This document shows, one piece after another, positions 38,560 to 48,343 of a stretch of DNA of 64,000 nucleotides (its first letter is position 1; each line of letters begins with the position of its first letter). The DNA is from Thalassotalea agarivorans (GTDB lineage Bacteria > Pseudomonadota > Gammaproteobacteria > Enterobacterales > Alteromonadaceae). The position numbers and the translations under genes were made by a program. The stretch is from positions 62,001-126,000 of the forward strand of contig NZ_AP027363.1 of NCBI RefSeq assembly GCF_030295955.1, given 5' to 3'. Under the pieces are notes generated by a model. That model ran no database searches and was not told the DNA's origin. It saw nothing but the letters and a program-made list of their open reading frames with translations.

Positions 38560-40836
38560 TTATTCACCAAACGAAAACTCTTTCGGTGGATTAACGCCCA
38601 TCAAATGCTGTACAAAATAATCCCAACGTTTACGCATCATATACGGTTCGTTAGCAAAGCCGTGACCACGGTTTGGCAGCATCAGCATATCAAAATCTTT
38701 ATTGGCAGCAATTAATGCATCTACCACAAGCAAACTACTGTAATGCGGTACGTTTGTGTCTAATGTGCCATGAGCAATCAACAGTTTACCTTTAAGGTTT
38801 TTAGCAATTAATTGGTTGGCTTGGCTGTCATAGTTGGTCGTGCCGTCTTCGTTGTTCACTAGCATGCCATGCCATTTCTCACCCCACTCATCAGCGTAGT
38901 TTCTGTTGTCATGGTTACCCGCTTGAGATACTGCCACTTTAAAGAAATCAGGGAAGAGCAAAAGTGCGCGTGTAGAGGCAAAGCCACCACCTGAATGGCC
39001 CCAAATACCAACGCGGTTTAGGTCCATGTATGGACGCTCTTTAGCAAGTTGCTTAATGGCTGCAACTTGATCTGGAATACCGCTATCGCCCATGTTGCCA
39101 TAGTAGAATTCATGGAAGCTTTTACTGCGCCCCGGTGTGCCGAGCGCATCAAGTACAACCACAACAAAACCGAGTTCCGCTAGCGCTTGATGGTCGCGAC
39201 GCGCAATATTAAAGTGACGACCACGCACTGAACCCACTTGCGGGCCTGGGTATAAATAATTGACCACAGGATAAGATTTGCTGGCGTCAAAGTTATGTGG
39301 TTTGAACACAAGACCATATAAATCGAAGTTACCGTCTCTGTCTTTTACCACAAAGTTCTCGGGTGCTTTCCAACCTGTTGCGGTTAATGCACTAATATCC
39401 ATTTCGGCGATAGTGCCAACAGTTTTACCGCTGATGTGTCTAAGTTTAACCACTTCAGGTAGCTGTGGCGTTGACATGCGGTCAACGAAATAACCTGTTT
39501 CTTTGTTCAGAACCACACGGTGATGTAGCTTTTCAGGTGTTAAAAGGGTGAGGTTGTCACCTGATTTGTTTACTTTGTATAGGTACTGATAGTAAGGGTC
39601 GCCGCCTTCTTTACCCGCACCAGTGAAGACGATATCGCCTGAAGCTTGGTCAACATGCAACACTTCACGAACAGTCCATTCACCTTGTGTGATTTGGCGC
39701 TTCAACTTACCTGATTTAGCGTCAAACAAGTATAAGTGGCCCCAGTCATCCCGTTGTGAAAACCATAAGATTTCGTCGGATTTGTCTAAGTAACGCCAGC
39801 TTATGCCATCTACGCCTGACTCAAAAAAGGTCTCTTCGGTTTCAGTAAATAAAGTCGTTACTTTTCCGGTATTGGCGTTAGCAAGGCGTAATGTCGCTTT
39901 TTTGTGATCTCTGCTAGACGATACAAAGGCAAAGCCTGCGCTGTCTTGTGCCCAATAGACATCTAAAAATTCACCACCCCAACCAGCAACATGGTCTGTA
40001 ATTGTGCTGCGATGGTCGTCTGCTGGCATGTCTAGCTTAGTGACTTTGGCGTTAGTAACGTCAACCACAACGCGGGTAATTTTAAAGATATGTTCGTCAC
40101 CAGGCAGTGGATATTTCCAATGGTGCAAAGTAGGGTGGCCGACATTAGTTGAAGCCATCGACATCGTCCCAACGTTTCTGCTATCGTGTTTAAATGTGGC
40201 GATTTTGCTAGAATCCGGCGACCATAAAAGCACCGGCTTTTCACTGGTTATCCAACCGGCATTGTTAGTGCCATAGCCAAAGTCTTCAATGCCATCACGG
40301 GTTAACTGAACTTCTTTATTGTCAGCGAGTGTGCGCATCCAAAGATTATGTTCGCGAATGAAAACGGCTTTTTTACCATCAGGTGATAAAAATTCTTTCT
40401 TGCTGACAGCGTTACCGTCTTTCGCACATTGATAGGCGCTGGTGTCACAAATGAAACGAGTGCCAGTAATGCTAAGCGCTACGTTGGTGTTATCAATAAA
40501 ATCAGCGTATCGCGCTGGGATTTTATCTGCAGCAATGTCTTTTTCTGCCGCTTTTGCTAATGCAGTTGCAAGCTTTTGATGATCAAACGCAAGCTGTTTT
40601 ACACCAGTGTTTACATCGACGGTATAAAACCTTTGTTGCGCTTGTTCTTGCATTTTTAGCGTTAGTACACCATTTTTAGACCAATGTGCATTTAACACTT
40701 GTTGGTCGACGTACTTAGATAGTTTGCTATTTAATTGATTTTCAGCGCGTTTATAGTCTTCTACGGTTAAGTCTTTGGCAACCGCGTGGGCCGCTATAAA
40801 CGAGGCAAGTGCCGTTACATAAAGTTGTTTCAACAC
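38560..40836 (-). CDS. Exported dipeptidyl peptidase IV (S9B)
   Basis: About 758 residues with a signal peptide (LKQLYVTALASFIAAHAVA), so it acts in the periplasm or outside. An N-terminal beta-propeller region is followed by an alpha/beta-hydrolase domain: nucleophile GHSGGG (Ser615), acid in HGTLDTNVP and His in NRGHGFANEP. DPP-IV releases X-Pro or X-Ala dipeptides. I prefer GTG at 40836, with AAGGA 8 nt upstream and the signal peptide right after. The frame is open 14 codons further to GTG 40878, which would bury the signal. It is one of three exported peptidases in a row. Confidence 0.87.
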   Translation of the reverse strand: MLKQLYVTALASFIAAHAVAKDLTVEDYKRAENQLNSKLSKYVDQQVLNAHWSKNGVLTLKMQEQAQQRFYTVDVNTGVKQLAFDHQKLATALAKAAEKDIAADKIPARYADFIDNTNVALSITGTRFICDTSAYQCAKDGNAVSKKEFLSPDGKKAVFIREHNLWMRTLADNKEVQLTRDGIEDFGYGTNNAGWITSEKPVLLWSPDSSKIATFKHDSRNVGTMSMASTNVGHPTLHHWKYPLPGDEHIFKITRVVVDVTNAKVTKLDMPADDHRSTITDHVAGWGGEFLDVYWAQDSAGFAFVSSSRDHKKATLRLANANTGKVTTLFTETEETFFESGVDGISWRYLDKSDEILWFSQRDDWGHLYLFDAKSGKLKRQITQGEWTVREVLHVDQASGDIVFTGAGKEGGDPYYQYLYKVNKSGDNLTLLTPEKLHHRVVLNKETGYFVDRMSTPQLPEVVKLRHISGKTVGTIAEMDISALTATGWKAPENFVVKDRDGNFDLYGLVFKPHNFDASKSYPVVNYLYPGPQVGSVRGRHFNIARRDHQALAELGFVVVVLDALGTPGRSKSFHEFYYGNMGDSGIPDQVAAIKQLAKERPYMDLNRVGIWGHSGGGFASTRALLLFPDFFKVAVSQAGNHDNRNYADEWGEKWHGMLVNNEDGTTNYDSQANQLIAKNLKGKLLIAHGTLDTNVPHYSSLLVVDALIAANKDFDMLMLPNRGHGFANEPYMMRKRWDYFVQHLMGVNPPKEFSFGE

Positions 40837-41122
40837 AATGGAATTCCTTGATTTATTTTGCTGACTGAAAGGTATCACATTCGCAGTGGCTTAAAAAGTT
40901 AGCCTTGTTATTAGCTTGTAAAAAACACGCATTGGCGAAGAAATGTGTCGCTTTATACATATTTCTTTACAAATTCCTTTGTGTCGTTGTGTACAAATTA
41001 TTTCAATGTCAGTTTCATTTGTTAGAATCAGTATGTTAATGCTTGTGGTAATTGGCTGATAATGATTAGAAAAATCATCGGTCTAAAGCAAAAAGAAATA
41101 ATAACCTCAGGAATAGTCAAAA

Positions 41123-43285
41123 ATGAAGAAAACCCCTACTTTAGTTGCTGCCGGTGTATTGGCAACTATGCTGATGGGCTGTAATAGCGATTCAGCATCG
41201 AAGCAATCTAGCGCAGCCGAACTAGCAACGGACGTAATTACAGTGCAGTACCCTCAAACCAGAAAAGACGACACAGTAGATACCTATTTTGGCGACCAAG
41301 TTGCCGACCCATATCGTTGGTTAGAAGACGATATGAGTGACGAAACTGCAGCTTGGGTAAAAGCAGAGAATGCGGTTACTTTTGGCTACCTTGATCAAAT
41401 TCCTTATAGAGACGCGTTAAAAGACAAGTTAACCGATATTTGGAACTACGAAAAAGTAGGCGCGCCATTCAAAGAAGGCAAATATACCTATTTTTATAAG
41501 AACGATGGCCTACAAAACCAATACGTCGTTTATCGCCAGCTTGACGGTGGCGAACCAGAAGTCTTTTTAGATCCAAACAAGTTTAGTGAAGATGGCACGA
41601 CATCGTTAGCGGGTTTAAGCTTTTCAAAAGATGGCTCGCTTGCTGCGTATAGTATTTCTGAAGGTGGTAGTGACTGGCGTAAAATCATTGTGATTAATGC
41701 CGAAACCAAAGAACAAATTGAAGATACGTTAGTTGACGTAAAATTCTCTGGCATTTCATGGCAAGGTACAGAAGGTTTTTACTATTCTAGCTACGACAAG
41801 CCAGAAGGTAGTGAGCTTTCCGCTAAAACAGACCAACACAAGCTGTACTTCCATAAGCTAGGTACCAAACAAAGCGACGACAAAGTTATTTTTGGTGGTA
41901 CTGATGCAGAGAAACACCGTTATGTAGGTGGTTACTTAACAGAAGATGAAAAATTCCTTGTCGTTACTGCTTCTGTATCGACATCAGGTAACAAGTTATT
42001 CATCAAAGACTTGTCGAAACCAGGCAGCAAGTTAGTGACTGTGCTAGACCATACAAATTCAGATACGTATGTGTTTGATCATCAAGACGGCAAGCTCATG
42101 CTTGTGACCAACTTAGACGCGCCAAATAAAAAGATGGTGATTGTGGATGCAGCTGCGCCGGGCGTTGAAAACTGGACTGATTTTATTGCTGAAACAGAGC
42201 ATGTGTTGAGCGCATCAGGTGGCGCAGGCTACATTTTTGCAGAATATATGGTTGACGCTATTTCTAAAGTGTATCAATACGACTATAGCGGCAAGAAAGT
42301 AAGAGAAATTGCCTTACCAGGTGTTGGTAGTTCAAGTGCCATTTCAGGTAAGAAAGAAGCAACGACGCTTTACTACTCGTTCACTAACTACAAAACACCG
42401 GGCACTATATATGCGTTTGAACCAAAAGCGGGTGAATCAAGCGTATATCGTAAATCTGGTGCAAAGTTTGATGCTGACAAGTTCGAGTCTAAGCAAGTGT
42501 TCTACACGTCAAAAGACGGCACTAAAGTACCGATGATTATTACCCATAAGAAAGGGTTAAAGCTTGACGGTACCAACCCAACAATTTTATACGGCTATGG
42601 TGGTTTCAATGTCAGCTTAACGCCTTCATTTAGCGTTACTCGCGCCGTTTGGATGGAAGCGGGTGGTATTTATGCTGTTGCAAACCTTCGTGGTGGCGGT
42701 GAATACGGTAAGAAATGGCACAATGCTGGCACACAAATGAACAAACAAAATGTGTTTGACGATTTCATTGCAGCAGCAGAGTACCTAATTGCTGAAAACT
42801 ACACGTCTAGCGATTACTTAGCGACTATGGGTGGTTCTAACGGTGGTTTATTAGTGGGTGCGGTTATGACACAGCGCCCTGAACTTCAACGTGTTGCCCT
42901 GCCAGCTGTTGGTGTACTAGATATGTTGCGTTACCACACCTTTACTGCTGGTGCAGGTTGGGCATATGACTACGGCACGTCAGAGCAAAGCAAAGAAATG
43001 TATGAGTACCTAAAAGGTTATTCGCCACTGCACAACGTTAAAGCGGGTGTAAGCTACCCTGCTACTATGATCACTACAGGTGATCACGATGACCGTGTAG
43101 TACCGGCACATTCATTTAAATTTGCTGCAGAACTTCAGGCAAAACAAGCTGGTCCATTACCAACATTGATTCGTATAGAAACCAATGCTGGTCATGGCGC
43201 GGGTACGCCAGTGTCGAAAACTATCGACCAGTACGCCGACATATTTGCCTTTACACTGTGGAATATGGGTGTTAAAAATTTGTAA
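41123..43285 (+). CDS. Prolyl oligopeptidase family lipoprotein (S9A)
   Basis: A 720-residue serine peptidase with a lipoprotein signal (LATMLMGC; Cys20 lipidated). The propeller domain starts at DPYRWLED, and the catalytic domain has GGSNGG (Ser572), Asp in GDHDDRVVP and His in NAGHGAGTP. The family cleaves after proline in short peptides. It would be anchored on the envelope. Divergent from the DPP-IV gene across 286 bp that must hold both promoters, and followed by an M16 peptidase gene. Confidence 0.9.
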   Translation: MKKTPTLVAAGVLATMLMGCNSDSASKQSSAAELATDVITVQYPQTRKDDTVDTYFGDQVADPYRWLEDDMSDETAAWVKAENAVTFGYLDQIPYRDALKDKLTDIWNYEKVGAPFKEGKYTYFYKNDGLQNQYVVYRQLDGGEPEVFLDPNKFSEDGTTSLAGLSFSKDGSLAAYSISEGGSDWRKIIVINAETKEQIEDTLVDVKFSGISWQGTEGFYYSSYDKPEGSELSAKTDQHKLYFHKLGTKQSDDKVIFGGTDAEKHRYVGGYLTEDEKFLVVTASVSTSGNKLFIKDLSKPGSKLVTVLDHTNSDTYVFDHQDGKLMLVTNLDAPNKKMVIVDAAAPGVENWTDFIAETEHVLSASGGAGYIFAEYMVDAISKVYQYDYSGKKVREIALPGVGSSSAISGKKEATTLYYSFTNYKTPGTIYAFEPKAGESSVYRKSGAKFDADKFESKQVFYTSKDGTKVPMIITHKKGLKLDGTNPTILYGYGGFNVSLTPSFSVTRAVWMEAGGIYAVANLRGGGEYGKKWHNAGTQMNKQNVFDDFIAAAEYLIAENYTSSDYLATMGGSNGGLLVGAVMTQRPELQRVALPAVGVLDMLRYHTFTAGAGWAYDYGTSEQSKEMYEYLKGYSPLHNVKAGVSYPATMITTGDHDDRVVPAHSFKFAAELQAKQAGPLPTLIRIETNAGHGAGTPVSKTIDQYADIFAFTLWNMGVKNL

Positions 43286-43290
43286 ATAAA

Positions 43291-43321
43291 GCGAGGTTCC
43301 CATAGTGGAACCTCATTTTTA
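43291..43321 (+). terminator. Hairpin after the prolyl oligopeptidase gene
   Basis: GAGGTTCC/GGAACCTC (43293-43300 with 43307-43314) then ATTTTTA. Confidence 0.75.
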
Positions 43322-43329
43322 TCGAAAAT

Positions 43330-43360
43330 AGCGACAAGCAATGTGTCGCTCTTTTTTATT
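43330..43360 (+). terminator. Second hairpin before the M16 peptidase gene
   Basis: AGCGACA-AGCAATG-TGTCGCT then CTTTTTTATT. It is just upstream of the ribosome site of the next gene, so it may act as a second terminator or a leader structure. Confidence 0.6.
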
Positions 43361-43376
43361 ATTCTTGGAGAATTTT

Positions 43377-46226
43377 ATGAAGAAATGGACGGTGGCTTTA
43401 TTGCTCACAGGCGTTGTGGCTTGTCAGCAATCGCCTTCAACAGACGAATCAAACCCAGCACAAAACATTGCTGGCGTGTCATTTGTTGAAGAAGTAAAAG
43501 CGCAAGCGGGAAAAACAGTCATTCCTTACCAAAAATATGTGTTAGACAATGGCTTAACAGTTATTCTACATCAAGATATGTCTGATCCATTGGCACACGT
43601 TGACGTGACTTATCACGTTGGTAGTGCGCGTGAAGACATTGGTAAATCGGGTTTTGCTCACTTTTTTGAACACATGATGTTCCAAGGTAGTGAAAACGTA
43701 GCAGACGAAGAGCATTTCAAAATCATCACCGAAGCAGGTGGTACCTTAAACGGTACAACTAATACTGACCGTACTAACTACTTCGAAACAGTACCTTCAA
43801 ATCAACTTGAAAAAATGTTGTGGCTAGAAGCGGACCGCATGGGTTTCTTACTTGATGCGGTAACTGAGAAGAAATTCGAAAACCAACGTGAAACTGTAAA
43901 GAACGAACGTGGTCAGCGTGTTGATAACCGCCCATATGGTCGCCTTTGGGAAACGGTAAGTGCGGCAATGTACCCAGAAGGGCATCCATATTCTTGGCCT
44001 GTCATTGGTTACATGGATGATCTAAACCGCGCCAATGTGAACGACATGAAAGCCTTCTTTTCGCGCTGGTATGGTCCAAACAATGCAACGCTAACGATTG
44101 GTGGTGACATTGATGTTGAACAAACACTGGTACTAGTGAACAAGTACTTCGGCACAATTCCTCGTGGCCCAGAAGTCGTTGACCAAGAACCACAACCAGC
44201 TGTGTTAGAAGCAGACCGTTATGTATCTTTTGAAGATAATATTCACTTACCACTTATCTACATGAGCTTCCCAACAGTGAGCCTTCGTGACGAAGACGAA
44301 GCGCCATTGGACGTGTTAGCGAGTATTTTAGGTGGCGGTAAAACATCACTGTTATACAAAAACTTAGTGAAGAACCAATTAGCGGTTCAAGCGTCTACCA
44401 ACCATCCATGTGCTGAATTAGCATGTACCTTTACTTTACTTGCATTGCCTCATCCGGCATCAGGTAAGTCGTTAGCGGATATGGAAAAAGTTATCCGTGA
44501 CACCTTAGTTGAATTTGAACAACGTGGTGTTGAAGACGACGATCTACTTAAAGTAAAAGCAGAGATGGAGTCTAACTTTATCTTTGGTTTACAAAGTGTG
44601 AGTGGCAAAGTGAGCCAACTTGCGGCAAACGAGACCTTCTCAAAAGATCCTAACTATATCGAAAAAGATATCGCGCGTTACAACAACGTAACCAAAGAAG
44701 ATGTTATGCGTGTGTATAACACTTACATCAAAGATAAATCAGCGGTTATCGTAAGTGTAGTGCCTAACGGCAAGCCAGAAACAGCGGCTAAAGCAGACAA
44801 CTGGGAAATCAAGCCTCGCACGATTCCAGAGTACGCAGAAACAAAAGCTGACGACGTTGTGATTCGCCGTGCAAAAGATACGTTCGACCGCAGTGTAATG
44901 CCTCAAGCGGGCGTAGCTAAAGCGGTATCTGTACCGGTAATGTGGAACCAAAAACTAAGCAATGGCATTAAAGTGCTTGGTACACAAAGTCTTGAAACAC
45001 CAACGACTAGCTTACTGATTAAACTACCAGCGGGTAACTACTACCAAGATAAATCACAAGCGGGTATTGCTAGCTTAACTGCACAAATGTTGAATGAATC
45101 AACAACAGAGCGCAGCGCCGAAGATATGTCTAAGGAATTACGTAAGTTAGGTAGTTCTGTAAACATCAGCGCATCAGCTAACTACCTCAACATTAACATT
45201 AATGCATTAACCAAAAACCTTGATGCAACCTTAGCGTTAGTGAATGAGAAGCTACAAAAGCCAGCGTTTAAAGCAGATGAATTCGCTCGCCTTCAAGGCC
45301 AAACGATTCAGGGCATTATCAACAACAAGAAAGATGCAGGTTACTTAGCATCTCGCGCTTACGACGCATTACTTAATGCAGACAACATTGCAGCACTACC
45401 TTCTTCAGGTACGCAAGCAACAGTAAGCGCACTTAAAGTTGAAGACGCTAAAGCGTATTACGACAAGTTTGTTAAGCCAGCCAATGGTCAAATCATTGCT
45501 GTATCAGACTTAACGCAAGCGCAATTAGTGGTAAGCCTTAAGTCAATGGAAAGCTGGCAAGGTGAAGGTCCGGCATTAGACATTACGTTGCCGGCGTCAG
45601 ACGCTAAAACAGGCGTTATTTACCTAGTGAACAAAGACGGTGCTGCACAGTCAGCCATTCGTATTGGTAAGCGCTCATTAACACGTGACTTCACGGGTGA
45701 ATTCTACAAATCTTACTTAATGAACTTCCCATTAGGTGGTGCGTTTAACAGCCGTATCAACTTAAATCTACGTGAAGATAAAGGCTACACTTACGGTGCA
45801 GGCGCTTACTTCTCGGGTGATAAAGAGGCCGGTCGTTACACAGCATACGGTGAAGTACGCGCAGACGCGACTGATGCTTCTATCGTAGAGTTTGTGAAAG
45901 AAATCGATAACTATGCAGCAAACGGTATTACCGACGAAGAGCTAAGTTTTATGCGCGCTGCGGTTAACCAACGTGATGCACGTAAGTATGAAACGCCGCG
46001 CGCTAAATTAGGTTTCTTAGGCCAAATTTTAGAATATGACCTATCACCAAGTTTTGTTGCAGAACAAGCTAAAATCGTTGAAACCATCTCTAAAGATGAA
46101 ATCAATGGCCTAGCGAAGAAGCATCTTAATTTGAAAGAAATGGTGTTTGTTGTAGTTGGTGACGCGAAGACGTTGAGACCACAACTTGAAGCACTTGGTT
46201 ATGAAGTGATTGATTATAAGATTTAA
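43377..46226 (+). CDS. M16 family zinc metallopeptidase lipoprotein (pitrilysin/insulinase type)
   Basis: A 949-residue protein with a lipoprotein signal (LLLTGVVAC). The inverted zinc motif HxxEH is HFFEH at 95-99, with the distal Glu expected near ENQRETVKNERG. Two M16 repeats are present; the second half lacks the motif, as in the family, and has the substrate-clamp region LREDKGYTYGAGAYFSG. It degrades oligopeptides in the envelope. I chose ATG 43377 (TTGGAG at 43365-43370). A UUCG-type terminator follows. Confidence 0.9.
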   Translation: MKKWTVALLLTGVVACQQSPSTDESNPAQNIAGVSFVEEVKAQAGKTVIPYQKYVLDNGLTVILHQDMSDPLAHVDVTYHVGSAREDIGKSGFAHFFEHMMFQGSENVADEEHFKIITEAGGTLNGTTNTDRTNYFETVPSNQLEKMLWLEADRMGFLLDAVTEKKFENQRETVKNERGQRVDNRPYGRLWETVSAAMYPEGHPYSWPVIGYMDDLNRANVNDMKAFFSRWYGPNNATLTIGGDIDVEQTLVLVNKYFGTIPRGPEVVDQEPQPAVLEADRYVSFEDNIHLPLIYMSFPTVSLRDEDEAPLDVLASILGGGKTSLLYKNLVKNQLAVQASTNHPCAELACTFTLLALPHPASGKSLADMEKVIRDTLVEFEQRGVEDDDLLKVKAEMESNFIFGLQSVSGKVSQLAANETFSKDPNYIEKDIARYNNVTKEDVMRVYNTYIKDKSAVIVSVVPNGKPETAAKADNWEIKPRTIPEYAETKADDVVIRRAKDTFDRSVMPQAGVAKAVSVPVMWNQKLSNGIKVLGTQSLETPTTSLLIKLPAGNYYQDKSQAGIASLTAQMLNESTTERSAEDMSKELRKLGSSVNISASANYLNININALTKNLDATLALVNEKLQKPAFKADEFARLQGQTIQGIINNKKDAGYLASRAYDALLNADNIAALPSSGTQATVSALKVEDAKAYYDKFVKPANGQIIAVSDLTQAQLVVSLKSMESWQGEGPALDITLPASDAKTGVIYLVNKDGAAQSAIRIGKRSLTRDFTGEFYKSYLMNFPLGGAFNSRINLNLREDKGYTYGAGAYFSGDKEAGRYTAYGEVRADATDASIVEFVKEIDNYAANGITDEELSFMRAAVNQRDARKYETPRAKLGFLGQILEYDLSPSFVAEQAKIVETISKDEINGLAKKHLNLKEMVFVVVGDAKTLRPQLEALGYEVIDYKI

Positions 46227-46243
46227 TCTTTGCTTCACATGTT

Positions 46244-46270
46244 AAAAAGCACCTTCGGGTGCTTTTTTTG
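46244..46270 (+). terminator. Intrinsic terminator of the M16 peptidase gene
   Basis: AAAAAGCACC-TTCG-GGTGCTTTTTTT. Confidence 0.9.
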
Positions 46271-46413
46271 TGTTTGGAAGCAGCTTAGCTGCAGGGAAAG
46301 AGGTACGCTTCATTGACGTAAATGGATTTACTAATACTGCGAAAGATGGATGCGTAGCAGCAGTGAAAGGGGCGCAGCACTATCGTTTTCTAGGTATGCG
46401 GGATCTCGTTTTA

Positions 46414-46439
46414 TATATATCACCCCTAAAGGGGTAATA
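46414..46439. repeat. Fragment of the structured repeat, copy C (hairpin only)
   Basis: ACCCC-TAAA-GGGGT with flanks TATATC and AATAA, like the terminal hairpin of copies A and B but with one base pair changed on both sides. It lies in the 280-bp gap between the M16 gene and the minus-strand ilv operon, where I otherwise see only a short sequence resembling 53508-53540 (about 46449-46482). Confidence 0.6.
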
Positions 46440-46506
46440 AGAAGGGCAGCTCGACTGCGCGTCCCTTGTTCTTGTTCCTAGGCACGTCAGTAACGAGTCC
46501 CCATAA

Positions 46507-46776
46507 TCACGCACGGAATGACGTGATGAAACGCTTTAACAAACGCGAGGTTATAAACGCAAGCACGATAGCAACAATAAAATTAAAGGCGACAAGATAG
46601 GGCGTTTTATCCCACACATAAATCTCACCATTAGCTAACAAACAATGACCTTGTTCATAGTCAAAAGAGCCACCTTGTTCTAAACAGCGATCGACTATAG
46701 TGAAGTCGTTAAGCACGAGTATCACGATGATGGCGACAATAGCGCCAACAAATAAAGGTAGCGTATTTTTGTTCAT
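46507..46776 (-). CDS. Hypothetical small membrane protein at the end of the ilv operon
   Basis: An 89-residue protein with two likely membrane helices (about 7-25 and 62-80) and a loop with two cysteines (DRCLEQGGSFDYEQGHC). It starts 7 bp after the ilvA stop, so it is probably co-transcribed. No family recognised, and no link to amino acid synthesis is evident beyond position. Confidence 0.6.
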   Translation of the reverse strand: MNKNTLPLFVGAIVAIIVILVLNDFTIVDRCLEQGGSFDYEQGHCLLANGEIYVWDKTPYLVAFNFIVAIVLAFITSRLLKRFITSFRA

Positions 46777-46783
46777 GCGATGG

Positions 46784-48343
46784 TTAATCTAAAAACGCTT
46801 GATAGGCTAGGTTGTCAGTTTCTTCGCTATAAACATAACCTAGTGAAGCGAGATGTTCGAAGAACTGGCTGTGATCGCTATCGTCTAATTCAAAACCTGC
46901 AAGTACTTGTCCAAAGGCAGCGCCATGGTTGCGATAATGAAATAGGGTAATGTTCCAATGTTCACCTAGCATGTCGAGAAAGTTTTCGAGCGCACCCGGG
47001 TATTCTGGAAATTGAAAACGGAATATACGTTCATTCAAAGCACTTGGGCTGTGACCACCAATCATGTAACGTACATGCAGTTTTGCCAGTTCGTTGTCGG
47101 TAAAATCTCTAACAAAAAAGCTTGAAGATAAACTTTCAACAAGGGCATGTCGCTGCTGGCTATCGGCTACGCGCACGCCAACAAAGATATTAGCGCTCGC
47201 ATTCTTTTCAGCCGACTGCTGGTTATAACGATAGTTAAATTCGGTAATCACCTTACCGCCAAGCGACTTACAAAAGCGCCTAAAGCTGCCTTTTTGCTCT
47301 GGAATAGTGACTGCGAGTACCGCTTCTTTTTGCTCACCTAATTCACAACGTTCACTGACGTAACGTAAGCTATGAAAATTCATGTTAGCGCCAGATAAAA
47401 TAGCCACTAAATTTTCTTGGCCAGCGCTATTAGCACAATATTTTTGTAGACCTGCAAGTGAAAGCGCACCAGCGGGCTCGGCAATCACACGCGTTTGTTC
47501 AAAAATGTCTTTGATTGAGGCACAGATTTCGTCGATATTGACGGTAATAACATCGTCACAGTAACGCTCAATTAGGCCAAAGGTGGTTTCACCAATACGC
47601 TTAACCGCGACGCCATCGGCAAATAGGCCAACTTGCGCTAGGTCGGTCGGTTGTCCTGCTTCTAATGCTGCTTTTAAACAAGCGGAATCTTCGGCTTCTA
47701 CACCAATCACACGAACGTGTGGTGCCATTTGTTTCAAATACACCGCCATACCAGCAAGCAATCCGCCGCCGCCAACCGGGACAAAAACAACATCCGCATT
47801 AGGATTTTGCTGCAAAATCTCTTTCGCTACCGTCCCTTGTCCAACAAGCACATCTTCATCGTCAAAAGGATGAATGACGGTCTTACCTTCTTTTTTGGCA
47901 ACATCATGCATCGCGGCTTGCGCTTCGTTGTAGCTTTTGCCTATAAGTCTAACGTCAGCGCCATAACGGCGAACGTTATCCACTTTTATATCAGGCGTTG
48001 TAATTGGCATCACGATAGTTGCCGCAATATTGAGCTTTTTAGCGGCGAGTGCTAGCCCTTGCGCGTGGTTACCTGCAGATGCTGCAACCACACCTTGCTG
48101 TTTAGACTGTTCATCGAGCATCGACAATTTATTATAGGCACCACGCAGTTTAAACGAATGCACGGGTTGCTGATCTTCGCGCTTGAGCCAAATGTCATTG
48201 TTTAACTTATCTGACAATTTGGTTAATGGCGTTAAATCAGACTCAACCGCTACATCGTATACCGGTGATGTCATAATACTGCGCAGATAAGACAAAGCTT
48301 TGTCTTTTTCTGCCAGTAATTGTTCGCGCTCGGCTTCGGTCAT
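46784..48343 (-). CDS. ilvA: Threonine dehydratase (threonine ammonia-lyase), biosynthetic
   Basis: A 519-residue PLP enzyme (E. coli 514) converting threonine to 2-oxobutanoate, the first step to isoleucine. The PLP lysine is Lys65 in HSFKLRGAY, and the glycine loop is PVGGGGLLAGM. Two ACT-like regulatory subdomains in the C-terminal part (from about residue 330) are the site of isoleucine feedback inhibition in the family. It overlaps ilvD by one base. Confidence 0.94.
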   Translation of the reverse strand: MTEAEREQLLAEKDKALSYLRSIMTSPVYDVAVESDLTPLTKLSDKLNNDIWLKREDQQPVHSFKLRGAYNKLSMLDEQSKQQGVVAASAGNHAQGLALAAKKLNIAATIVMPITTPDIKVDNVRRYGADVRLIGKSYNEAQAAMHDVAKKEGKTVIHPFDDEDVLVGQGTVAKEILQQNPNADVVFVPVGGGGLLAGMAVYLKQMAPHVRVIGVEAEDSACLKAALEAGQPTDLAQVGLFADGVAVKRIGETTFGLIERYCDDVITVNIDEICASIKDIFEQTRVIAEPAGALSLAGLQKYCANSAGQENLVAILSGANMNFHSLRYVSERCELGEQKEAVLAVTIPEQKGSFRRFCKSLGGKVITEFNYRYNQQSAEKNASANIFVGVRVADSQQRHALVESLSSSFFVRDFTDNELAKLHVRYMIGGHSPSALNERIFRFQFPEYPGALENFLDMLGEHWNITLFHYRNHGAAFGQVLAGFELDDSDHSQFFEHLASLGYVYSEETDNLAYQAFLD

